Below are positions 53,471-62,031 of a stretch of DNA of 64,000 nucleotides, one piece after another. Both the position numbers and the translations under genes were made by a program. The stretch's first letter is position 1. Each line of letters opens with the position of its first letter. The notes under the pieces are model-generated. The model had not been told where the DNA came from, did no database searches, and saw nothing but the letters and a program-made list of their open reading frames with translations. Where the stretch lies: positions 530,957 to 594,956 of the forward strand of contig NZ_CVPE01000006.1 of NCBI RefSeq assembly GCF_001049895.1, given 5' to 3'. This DNA comes from Rubeoparvulum massiliense. GTDB lineage: Bacteria > Bacillota > Bacilli > Rubeoparvulales > Rubeoparvulaceae.

Positions 53471-55045
53471 GCAAAGTAAGCTTCATAGTTACGATACAAA
53501 CAGCAATTTCACCTATGAACAAGCTAAAGACAATTCTGTTTCAATTCCTCATAATTACGATACAAACTTCAACTTCCTTACTCCCCACACTGCGGAAAAT
53601 ACACCGTTTCAATTCCTCATAGTTACGATACAAACTTTTTCGGGGGGGGATCGGTAAAACAGAAGTTGCTATGTTTCAATTCCTCATAGTTACGATACAA
53701 ACACAATTAATCCAATGGACAAGGCACATTTAATAGCTTGTTTCAATTCCTCATAGTTACGATACAAACCATCACAGTAGCCACATACAGCAGATACGAT
53801 ACGACTTGTTTCAATTCCTCATAGTTACGATACAAACTTCTGACCGGGGGGGTGGTCAATTTCTGACCATGAAGTTTCAATTCCTCATAGTTACGATACA
53901 AACCGCTTCCGCTTCCGCCCATGACCTTATGGGAGGTCAGTTTCAATTCCTCATAGTTACGATACAAACCAATGGGCATGGTCCCATAGGTCTCCTTCCC
54001 CAACTTGTTTCAATTCCTCATAGTTACGATACAAACATGTTTTTGGATATGGTATTGGATATGCTACCTCTAGTTTCAATTCCTCATAGTTACGATACAA
54101 ACGCTGCAAGGACGGTTGCAATACTTGGATAGTTATATGTTTCAATTCCTCATAGTTACGATACAAACTTACTTTGTGCCCCGGTTGGTGTCTCCACCGT
54201 AACACCGTTTCAATTCCTCATAGTTACGATACAAACCTCGATTTTCATTCATTACTCACCCCCTTTCCCACCGGTTTCAATTCCTCATAGTTACGATACA
54301 AACTGATATAGACGACTCCCTTGTTAGGGAGCGAAAAGCGAGGTTTCAATTCCTCATAGTTACGATACAAACCAAAATACGATGTGGAGTTAGGCAGTAT
54401 CGTAGTTCTGTTTCAATTCCTCATAGTTACGATACAAACGTTCTTCCTTGACGAGCGCGTTCGCGCTTAGCTCTGTGTTTCAATTCCTCATAGTTACGAT
54501 ACAAACCGTTTATGCAATCGCAGACATACCCTTCACCATCCCTAGTTTCAATTCCTCATAGTTACGATACAAACTCAGAAGAGTTCATTCGAACAAAGGT
54601 AGAAATGCTGGAAGAGTTTCAATTCCTCATAGTTACGATACAAACGCTTCCGAACCATCCTTTTTCCATGCTTTTTGCGATGTTTCAATTCCTCATAGTT
54701 ACGATACAAACGGCACCAGAAAATTCTTTGGAGGTGCAAGCTAATGTGTTTCAATTCCTCATAGTTACGATACAAACTTGATTTGGTACGGTGTTAGGTG
54801 GGTTCTTCGATTTGCGTTTCAATTCCTCATAGTTACGATACAAACAGGTTTGTCTATTCATATACCGTTTATCAGTGAATAGGTTTCAATTCCTCATAGT
54901 TACGATACAAACGCTTCTAGTAGATTTTCTCCACTCTTGATGAGCCAACGTTTCAATTCCTCATAGTTACGATACAAACTCATCGTTGGCGATAAGGATC
55001 AAGTACTTGCAGAGGGTTTCAATTCCTCATAGTTACGATACAAAC
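53471..55045 (-). CRISPR. CRISPR array 2, 24 repeats, 23 spacers
   Basis: Same 30-base repeat as array 1. Repeats begin at 53471 (degenerate; only the last 20 bases kept), 53538 (one change), 53606, 53673, 53740, 53808, 53874, 53940, 54007, 54073, 54139, 54207, 54274, 54343, 54410, 54477, 54545, 54616, 54682, 54748, 54816, 54883, 54950 and 55016. Spacers are 36-39 bases except one of 41 (54575-54615). The leader is at the right, next to cas6. All spacers differ, and none is shared with array 1 by eye. Transcription on the minus strand gives the AUUGAAAC crRNA tag. Confidence 0.97.
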
Positions 55046-55235
55046 CCATGAAAAACCCTAATAAATCAACATTCTCTTCAAATACAATATAGTCAATTCT
55101 TCCTTTGAAAGCAACCCAACGCGAAATACATAATCATGCTAACCCTTGATATGCTTGGTTTTATCTCGATTTTACTAATAAAATACAATGTCGTCGATCT
55201 CCGGGGTTTACTACGCTACTCCCGATCGACGACAA
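55046..55235 (-). promoter_or_regulatory. leader of CRISPR array 2
   Basis: Fills nearly the entire gap between array 2 and cas6. It is closely similar to the leader of array 1, including the inverted repeat GTCGTCGATC...GATCGACGAC at 55190-55233, which lies 145 bases from the array edge versus 143 at array 1. Confidence 0.85.
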
Positions 55236-55247
55236 GGTGAAAAGGTA

Positions 55248-55991
55248 TTAAAGAATCTCAAACATACCGAATCCTTGAGGGTTTTTAGCACCTATCCCCA
55301 CATCATATAAGAATTGTAATGTATCGAATGAACTCTCAATCGTATACTGCCCCATCCAGCCTGTTAAATACAAATTCTTATACTTTGTTACAACACGATC
55401 CTTCATGGTCACCTTCTGTGGTGTGATTTTCATTCTCCCATCAGGTTGGCGATGGTAATAGGCCATATATTTTTTATAAAAATTCTGTTCAATCATATCT
55501 GAAAAGTGACTATCAAAAGGTGAGATAAATTGAGTCTTCTGAACACCTTCTACATTCTCAAAGGTACTATAGATGGTTAAAGGTGACAGCATTCTAATTT
55601 CGTATTTGTCTTGTTCCAACGCCGTTAGCTGACTCGTCGCTACTTCCTCAATAATGATAGGCTGACCCCATAGCTGAAGATTTTGTCCTAATACAAAGCG
55701 ATTGGATAAGTCTTCAATCAGTTCATTAACTACACAAGAGATCGATAGCTCCACACGCTCTAAAAATTGAATCTGTTTCTCCTTTTTTAAAATGCGATAG
55801 GAACCTTCTAAACGACTAAAGGTAAAGAGTTTATAAACCCGTTTTTCATAAACAAAACCAATCTCATGCAAAAAATGTGCTAAATCAAAATCCTGAATTG
55901 AACGATAAAAGAACCCTTGAACAATTTCGTGATAATGAATTGGCAATGTGAGTTGACCATGTTGTGGTCGAAAAGTGATCTTTAAACGCAT
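55248..55991 (-). CDS. cas6: Cas6 crRNA-processing endoribonuclease
   Basis: A 247-residue RAMP-type RNase that cuts the repeat to leave the AUUGAAAC tag. The tandem ferredoxin-like folds and the C-terminal Gly-rich loop GIGAKNPQGFGMFEIL are visible; a histidine near the N-terminus (HYHEIVQGFFYRSI) is a candidate catalytic residue. Unusually it is the last gene of the operon, after cas2, beside the leader. The start at 55991 is the ATG after GTGGAGA; others upstream are possible. Confidence 0.9.
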   Translation of the reverse strand: MRLKITFRPQHGQLTLPIHYHEIVQGFFYRSIQDFDLAHFLHEIGFVYEKRVYKLFTFSRLEGSYRILKKEKQIQFLERVELSISCVVNELIEDLSNRFVLGQNLQLWGQPIIIEEVATSQLTALEQDKYEIRMLSPLTIYSTFENVEGVQKTQFISPFDSHFSDMIEQNFYKKYMAYYHRQPDGRMKITPQKVTMKDRVVTKYKNLYLTGWMGQYTIESSFDTLQFLYDVGIGAKNPQGFGMFEIL

Positions 55992-56005
55992 TCTCCACAT
56001 CCTCT

Positions 56006-56269
56006 TCAAAGAATATTATCTTCTCCACCTTTTCTCAGACCCATTTCAATCCGATCTGAATATTTCTTCGTCCGAAAGGTATAGATAATCACAGAATCAT
56101 ATTCTGGATCCATCAGATTTTCTAGCTCCATTTTTAATTTAACATAATTGGCTTGTGAGATTTCACCCTCAAGTACTGAGTTCTGTACCCAGTATAAATA
56201 CTTCCTAGCAATTTTCAAAGCTTTAGCAACACGTTTCTGCTCAAAATCATAGACCAAAATAACGAACAT
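56006..56269 (-). CDS. cas2: Cas2
   Basis: An 87-residue ferredoxin-fold protein, MFVILVYDFEQKRVAKALKIARKYLYWVQNSVLEGEIS, which forms the core of the spacer-integration complex with Cas1. The conserved Asp follows the first strand (VYD). GGAGGGG precedes the ATG. Gene order and length are standard. Confidence 0.96.
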   Translation of the reverse strand: MFVILVYDFEQKRVAKALKIARKYLYWVQNSVLEGEISQANYVKLKMELENLMDPEYDSVIIYTFRTKKYSDRIEMGLRKGGEDNIL

Positions 56270-56281
56270 CGCTCTCCCCTC

Positions 56282-57289
56282 CTACCATCGTGAAGAATAG
56301 GGCTGATACTCTTTTTCACCTAGAATTTGCTTCTGAACCTTATACAACTCCAGTCGAATTAACCGACGATAGGAAATTGCTCTTCCAAGCTGACGATGTT
56401 GAATTGTTGTTTTCAATCTCTGATCAAATTCCTGAATGAACTTCCGGCGACCGCTCTCTGACAAAATGATCCCTTCTAAATGCCCGTCAAAGTCCTTCTT
56501 CGTTAGCATTCGCTTATTAATTAATGTAAAGATAAGGCGATCTACTAGCAATGGTTTAAAAATCTCTGCCACATCTAAATTTAATGAGAAGCGACGAAAG
56601 TTGGTCGCATGGAGAAAACCAATTCGTGGATCTAAATAGGTCTTATAGATTTCGCTTAGCACAATAGTATAGCATATGGAATTTCCAAAGCTGATCATTG
56701 CATTTAAGCGATTTAAAGGAGGACGTCTAGAACGTTTTTCAAATATAAAATCCGGATTAAAATTCAAAATCGGATCAAACATTGCATAATAGGATTCCCG
56801 TGCATTCCCTTCTAAGGCCATCAGATCATTGATGGTATCCCATTCTTTTAAGCGCTCCTGAATCGATTGTAAAGACTGAATCGTCTCTTTAACCTGCTCC
56901 CGATCCTGCTTTACCCGACTTTGATAATATTTTAATACCTGGGTCATCTGAATGATCGAACCTTCAACAAACTTTCGTGCCAAGTGTAAGCGTCTTTGAT
57001 CATCCAAATAGGTCTCTGCCTGTTTCAATATCACATGACCTGAATTCAAATGTTCTCGGGGGTAAAAAGTCCCCGTATAATAACCATAATAATTATAAAA
57101 GTGGATGCAAACCTCCTTTTGTGACATCAATTCTAAAAACTTCTTGGTCATATTTACTTCACCAAAAATATAGATATCATTGATATCCTCAATCGGAAGA
57201 ACACGCTTGCCTTCGTTGGTTTCAAATCGAATGGTGTTATCTTGACGGACCAACTCACCATTATTGAAAAAATATAAGGTTTTTTTCAT
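56282..57289 (-). CDS. cas1: Cas1 integrase
   Basis: A 335-residue Cas1 of the type I-B group. The beta-rich N-terminal domain is followed by the helical catalytic domain; the metal ligands are expected at the Glu in ALEGNARESYYAMF, the His in IGFLHATNFRRFSLNLDVAEIFKP, and the Asp/Glu of that same segment. It integrates new spacers at the leader. Its ATG overlaps the cas4 stop by 4 bases. Confidence 0.97.
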   Translation of the reverse strand: MKKTLYFFNNGELVRQDNTIRFETNEGKRVLPIEDINDIYIFGEVNMTKKFLELMSQKEVCIHFYNYYGYYTGTFYPREHLNSGHVILKQAETYLDDQRRLHLARKFVEGSIIQMTQVLKYYQSRVKQDREQVKETIQSLQSIQERLKEWDTINDLMALEGNARESYYAMFDPILNFNPDFIFEKRSRRPPLNRLNAMISFGNSICYTIVLSEIYKTYLDPRIGFLHATNFRRFSLNLDVAEIFKPLLVDRLIFTLINKRMLTKKDFDGHLEGIILSESGRRKFIQEFDQRLKTTIQHRQLGRAISYRRLIRLELYKVQKQILGEKEYQPYSSRW

Positions 57290-57804
57290 GATTCCACTTC
57301 CTCCGCATAACAGTATTCACGGTAGGCACATTGACGGCAAAAACTGATCTTCTTTGCTGGGGGTGGTGTCGGTAAATAAAATATCTTTAAAATATTTTGG
57401 ATCGCTTCCTCTAATACACGTTTATCTTCTTCATTCCATTCCACTCTTTCAACCTTTTTCTCTTGTGGAAAGAGTAACTCACCCTTGGCTTCGACCCCCA
57501 TCTTCTTTAATGTATCAATGTAATGGAATAATTGATAATACGCACTCTTTTTATAGCGTGATGACTTCTTCACCTCACCGATATATAATGTCTCTCCTTC
57601 TTTGCGAAGACGATCTACCTTAATATTTCCGATTAAAATCTCCTTTTTATTCCGCTGGTAGCGATGTTCAGCAAGAAAACGACCGATCTCCACATTCTCA
57701 TCCTCTTGATCGGATGCGATTTGATGCTTCAAGAGCCACACTTCCCTGGGACAAATAAAGTAATACCAGATATCCGTTCCCGATACGTCCATCATAATGC
57801 CCAT
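57286..57804 (-). CDS. cas4: Cas4 exonuclease
   Basis: A 172-residue RecB-type nuclease with the four cysteines of an iron-sulfur cluster: one near the N-terminus (FICPREVWL) and three in FCRQCAYREYCY at the end. The nuclease core IKVDRLRKEGETLYIGEVKKSS is present. Cas4 trims prespacers and helps choose those with a PAM. It overlaps the cas3 end by 13 bases. The exact start among the first few codons is uncertain. Confidence 0.93.
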   Translation of the reverse strand: MGIMMDVSGTDIWYYFICPREVWLLKHQIASDQEDENVEIGRFLAEHRYQRNKKEILIGNIKVDRLRKEGETLYIGEVKKSSRYKKSAYYQLFHYIDTLKKMGVEAKGELLFPQEKKVERVEWNEEDKRVLEEAIQNILKIFYLPTPPPAKKISFCRQCAYREYCYAEEVES

Positions 57805-60287
57805 GCTCCCACATCCTCTTGACTTCGAATAATCCCCACATCAGCCTGATAGTATTGGTCAAGATAATCATGCCGAAGATGAATCATTCTCGTCCGTGAA
57901 AACTCATCATCGACAAGATTGCGAACAAGACGAAGTGGAACAGAGATCACATATTGGCGTAAACGATTTTTAATTTGAATCCGATTCATAAAACGCTTTT
58001 TATAATCGGTTTCATAGATAACGTCCGTCAGATACCTTTGCCAGATTATTTTTGCTTCTTCATCGACCTCCACAAATGTGTCCACCATCATGGTGTTTTC
58101 AGGGATGAGGCAAAAATCCGACACCAGTGACTGACTTGTCTTATCCTGCTGATGAAAACGCAAATGTAACATCGCATCTAAAATCTCTGCTGAATCATCA
58201 CTCTGCTTCTGCAAACGTAATTGTGTATAATACTGCTGAATAAGCTGAATGAACTGGTGCTCAGAAACCGTATCCGTAGGTAAGATGGATTTTGCAATAT
58301 GGGTATGGATACCCCGATAAACCAAAATTGACTCTAGTTTACCATTTCTCGCAATAGGAGTGACTCGAACCTCGCCAAGTTCGCCCTGGCGATTCAGCTT
58401 CCCATGTCGATTACAACGACCCGCTGCTTGAATAATCGAATCAATGGGACCTAGGTCGCGATACACGATATCAAAATCGAAATCCACCCCTGCTTCCACC
58501 ACTTGCGTGGAAATCACCATCACCTTCGTGGATTTCTCCTCCCTTTTTTTCAATGCATCGTTAATCTGTTGGATCCGCTTCTTTCTCTCTAACGGGATGA
58601 TATTGGTAGATAGATAATAGACTTGGTAATCTCGCTCATCTAACCAGCTTTTCAATTTGTTATACACTTGAATGGAACTGGCAATTGTATTGAAGATGGC
58701 TAAGTAATTCTTTCCATCTTGAAACTGGTCCATCAATAATTGAACCCATTCATCCACCTCATAATAGGGATGGACATCATCTGTAACCAATGTAAGCGAA
58801 ACCCGTTCGACTTCTTGAAAAAAGTCAATAGCTGCAACCTGATCATCTTCAAGTAGTTCTACGGTCTCTCCTGTTTCGAAGATCAAAGGTTGTGTCGCTG
58901 TCAACAAAATGAATTTACAGCCAAATAATCGACCCATTTGTGAAAGAACACTACGTAATAATGGCCAATATTCAACAGGAATATTCTGAATCTCATCTAA
59001 GATCACAATACTACCTGCAATCTGATGAAATTTCTTTAATACCTTATTTTCATAACCAATCAATGTATAGAAAAGTTGGATAAATGTTGTGATAATCATT
59101 TCCGACTCCCAACTTTCTGTTAAGAGAAAGGCTTGATTTAAAGGTAAATCTTCATGCTCTTGTCGATACTGAATCGTTGACAGATGGTGATGCTTCATCA
59201 CATAGCGATGACGATTGGCTTCAAAGTCATGTAATTGCTCTAACAACTTGATAATTTCTTGTTCATTCTGGTCGATGATACTAGTGAACGGTAGCGCATA
59301 GATGATCCGTGGAAGATAACCATATTTCGCTTGCAACTCATTCCGCCATTTACAAGCAACCGCAAGGGAAAGGAAGGTTTTTCCTGAACCTGTTGGAGCA
59401 GTCAACGTAAAAAGATCATGAGAATCAAGCAGAGATGGCTGTGCTTCGAGCTTCTTCATCACCGTATCATAGATACGATTTCTCCAGCCATTCGTCCCTA
59501 CTCGTATTGCTGTATCAAAGGTATGCTCGCGATATTCATCCACCAATGTAGCTGGGATCTCTAAGCGTGCTGGTAAGGGGATATTGGCAGCTGAATATTT
59601 ATCCGCCTGCAATAAAATGGAGTAGAGCAGTAGCAGATAATAGTAACTATCTTGAATGATGGGATCGCCTTTTTTAGCACCCTTCTTCAGTAGATAGTGT
59701 TCTCTGTTCAATTCATCCATCACTGCTACCCAATCCTCAGCAAATTCCTGTAGAATCGTCTTACTCTCAATTCCTAACAATGCTAGCAGTCCTTGATAAT
59801 CATCAAGAATCACCTGGCTATGCACTTGAAGATCTTCGATTTGTGCTTCTAAAATCCGTACTCGTGGCTTTAATATAGCTGTGACATCATCATCTAAAAT
59901 CGAACGCTTCGAAACTACATCATCGCCAACGATTCGCAAATTCCCATGATGATGTAAGATCACAACATAGACCAATAGCGGAGCATAAGGTAGTTTCGTT
60001 TTTTCATTTTGTAGTAAACGAGATAGGATAAACGCACCAAACAGGGCAGAAATAAATGAATGATGTTGAAGCTTATTTTGGTCTTCTTGTTCGCTTAAAT
60101 AGGTTTGAAAATATGATGTGTACTTCCCGAAATCATGAGTTAGTGCAGCCACTCGACTAATCAATTCGAGTTCAGAACGATAGGGTAGACTTACAGGAAG
60201 GTTTTTATAGACTAAATGAGTCTGATCAAACACTTCTTGTAGATGAATACGAAGCTCCTTTTCAGGATCATTATGGGACAGATACAT
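57792..60287 (-). CDS. cas3: Cas3 nuclease-helicase
   Basis: An 831-residue protein with an N-terminal HD nuclease domain (ALTHDFGKYTSYFQTY and SFISALFGAF, then HHHGN) and a C-terminal SF2 helicase. Walker A is LTAPTGSGKTFLSLA, the DExH-like box is VILDEIQNIP, and motif III/VI (LLTATQP; QAAGRCNRHG) are intact. It degrades the DNA marked by Cascade. It comes after a strong hairpin that separates it from cas5. Confidence 0.96.
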   Translation of the reverse strand: MYLSHNDPEKELRIHLQEVFDQTHLVYKNLPVSLPYRSELELISRVAALTHDFGKYTSYFQTYLSEQEDQNKLQHHSFISALFGAFILSRLLQNEKTKLPYAPLLVYVVILHHHGNLRIVGDDVVSKRSILDDDVTAILKPRVRILEAQIEDLQVHSQVILDDYQGLLALLGIESKTILQEFAEDWVAVMDELNREHYLLKKGAKKGDPIIQDSYYYLLLLYSILLQADKYSAANIPLPARLEIPATLVDEYREHTFDTAIRVGTNGWRNRIYDTVMKKLEAQPSLLDSHDLFTLTAPTGSGKTFLSLAVACKWRNELQAKYGYLPRIIYALPFTSIIDQNEQEIIKLLEQLHDFEANRHRYVMKHHHLSTIQYRQEHEDLPLNQAFLLTESWESEMIITTFIQLFYTLIGYENKVLKKFHQIAGSIVILDEIQNIPVEYWPLLRSVLSQMGRLFGCKFILLTATQPLIFETGETVELLEDDQVAAIDFFQEVERVSLTLVTDDVHPYYEVDEWVQLLMDQFQDGKNYLAIFNTIASSIQVYNKLKSWLDERDYQVYYLSTNIIPLERKKRIQQINDALKKREEKSTKVMVISTQVVEAGVDFDFDIVYRDLGPIDSIIQAAGRCNRHGKLNRQGELGEVRVTPIARNGKLESILVYRGIHTHIAKSILPTDTVSEHQFIQLIQQYYTQLRLQKQSDDSAEILDAMLHLRFHQQDKTSQSLVSDFCLIPENTMMVDTFVEVDEEAKIIWQRYLTDVIYETDYKKRFMNRIQIKNRLRQYVISVPLRLVRNLVDDEFSRTRMIHLRHDYLDQYYQADVGIIRSQEDVGAWAL

Positions 60288-60305
60288 GAACGATCACGCT
60301 CCTCC

Positions 60306-60335
60306 ATAAAAGCAGCGGCAAATCTGCCGCTGCTT
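60306..60335 (-). terminator. hairpin between cas5 and cas3, possible attenuator
   Basis: A perfect 12-base stem (AAAAGCAGCGGC and its complement) with a 6-base loop, directly after the cas5 stop. On the minus strand it is followed by four Ts only, so termination may be partial. Confidence 0.7.
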
Positions 60336-60336
60336 T

Positions 60337-61080
60337 TTACATCATGATCAAATTATCCACCGATTGATCGGTATATTTCACCGTATAGTAAGGTATTGTT
60401 GGTACCACTGTGATTCGATTCTCCACTTCCATTAAATAGCGTTCCGTTTCAACAATCGCGCGCTCTTGATTAAAGGATCGTGTCATCCATTCCTTAACAA
60501 ATCGTAAGGAAGGATTGATTTCCAGCGACCGCGCTTGGATCGCATGAATAGGAATCACAGTAGAAAATCTCACCTTCTCCTGCTTCGCCTGCTGCACCTG
60601 AGCAGGAACTTCTTCGACAAACTGAAGTGTACTCAATAACTCACTAATCCCCATGTATGGTGGATAGACCGACGCCTTTTTTAGTAATTTGTCTTTCAAA
60701 CGTTCAGAGATGACTTGATCCTCATGCCAAAAATAAAGCCGATACACCAGTTGATTATAACCCAATCCTGGTAACACAAATTCAACAGGAATTTGTGTAT
60801 GTCCTTTGACACCATTTACATCTGATTTTACTGATTTTACGAAGAGATAGTTAACGGTTTGTGTCATTTTACGAATGGGTGTTTGGATGGATACAGCGAT
60901 ATGACAATGATCTGGAGAAAACAGTTCATAGTAACTTTCTTTTTCATAACCGAGAACACCCGCGATCATGCCTGCAATGGTTGTACGACTTGGAAAAGCA
61001 TATGATAATGAGGAAGAATTGGTATCCAGCTTACGAAAATGGGCCATTTTCCCGATCCAATCAAATACGAGTAGTTTCAT
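60337..61080 (-). CDS. cas5: Cas5 Cascade subunit
   Basis: A 247-residue RAMP protein of the type I-B Cas5 group. It starts MKLLVFDWIGKMAHFRKLDTNSSSLSYAFPSRTTIAGMIAGVLG, the family's N-terminal signature. Cas5 holds the 5' tag of crRNA within Cascade. The ATG at 61080 has AAGGGA eight bases upstream. It follows cas7 by 12 bases and ends just before the intra-operon hairpin. Confidence 0.93.
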   Translation of the reverse strand: MKLLVFDWIGKMAHFRKLDTNSSSLSYAFPSRTTIAGMIAGVLGYEKESYYELFSPDHCHIAVSIQTPIRKMTQTVNYLFVKSVKSDVNGVKGHTQIPVEFVLPGLGYNQLVYRLYFWHEDQVISERLKDKLLKKASVYPPYMGISELLSTLQFVEEVPAQVQQAKQEKVRFSTVIPIHAIQARSLEINPSLRFVKEWMTRSFNQERAIVETERYLMEVENRITVVPTIPYYTVKYTDQSVDNLIMM

Positions 61081-61092
61081 TGTGATCATCCC

Positions 61093-62031
61093 TTATCGTA
61101 AAAAGGAAAGCTTGGATTGTAGTGAATCTGGTAAAAGCTCCTTCAATGGAGCAACTTTCTCACCGCTTATCAGATTTAAATTGGAATCCTGCCATACATG
61201 AAGTGTCTTAATCTCTTGTTCGTGTGCTTGTAACTTTTGAACGAGGGGTTCAATATGTAACTTCACTTCTGTAATACTCCGTAATCCTTCAGTTGTCTCC
61301 AATTCCACCAAGTCACGTAAATCGCCGATTAAAAAGTCGGGTGTTGTATATTCAACCCGTAAGTATAACCGTGGATATTGTCCCACCTTACTCCTTGTCG
61401 CATTGAGAGGAATCGCTTTAACTATCGCTTCGTCTAATGCCTGTAAATCTGACTCAGATAGGCGCGTATGTTGAGCGCGATAACCGCTTACAATTCCATG
61501 AAACGCTAAAAAAGAGTAGTAAACACGGTAATCCTTACCGATCGCACCGCCATCATTCCGATCATCGGAGCCAAAATGAGAAGTAATACTCGCTGATTCA
61601 ACGAGATTCACCTTATTCAAGGAGTAACCCCAGTTGAATTGGACTGGTCCTGTGAATGTCAAGGAACTTCCTTTACTCTCAAGGGATTTGATCGGCATGG
61701 TGGCACCGAACAAGCGAACATCGATTAATTGATCTAACATCCAAGCTTGTTCATCCTGCGTCAATTTATTAAGATTTACCTTCCCCTCTTTATTATCAAA
61801 TAGCCGTTTAATTCGTTCGGTGGCATTCACCGTCTCACCATCTACTTTGCCAACAAAAATAGGGTACCCTTTCTGCTCATAGTAGTCACGGAGATACCGC
61901 TTCAAGCGAACATCGCTGACTAAGTTAATGGAGCGCTCATAATCCATCCGTGGGCGATTTTCATCATCCACATCACCATTAGGATTAGTTAATTTCGCGT
62001 CATAGAGAAAAAGAAGATCACTGTTGTTCAT
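61093..62031 (-). CDS. cas7: Cas7 Cascade backbone (Csh2)
   Basis: A 312-residue RAMP-fold protein. The N-terminal LLFLYDAKLTNPNGDVDDENRPRMDYE is the mark of Cas7/Csh2. Several copies line the crRNA in Cascade and also bind target DNA. The ATG at 62031 has GGGGG eight bases before it; the gene overlaps the 3' end of cas8b by 14 bases. Confidence 0.96.
   Translation of the reverse strand: MNNSDLLFLYDAKLTNPNGDVDDENRPRMDYERSINLVSDVRLKRYLRDYYEQKGYPIFVGKVDGETVNATERIKRLFDNKEGKVNLNKLTQDEQAWMLDQLIDVRLFGATMPIKSLESKGSSLTFTGPVQFNWGYSLNKVNLVESASITSHFGSDDRNDGGAIGKDYRVYYSFLAFHGIVSGYRAQHTRLSESDLQALDEAIVKAIPLNATRSKVGQYPRLYLRVEYTTPDFLIGDLRDLVELETTEGLRSITEVKLHIEPLVQKLQAHEQEIKTLHVWQDSNLNLISGEKVAPLKELLPDSLQSKLSFLR

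Noticed and set aside
53743-54781. Open frames on both strands within the CRISPR array with repeated LYRNYEELK or FQFLIVTIQT text
   Set aside because: They are translations of the 30-base repeat and vary with spacer length; none has a ribosome binding site.
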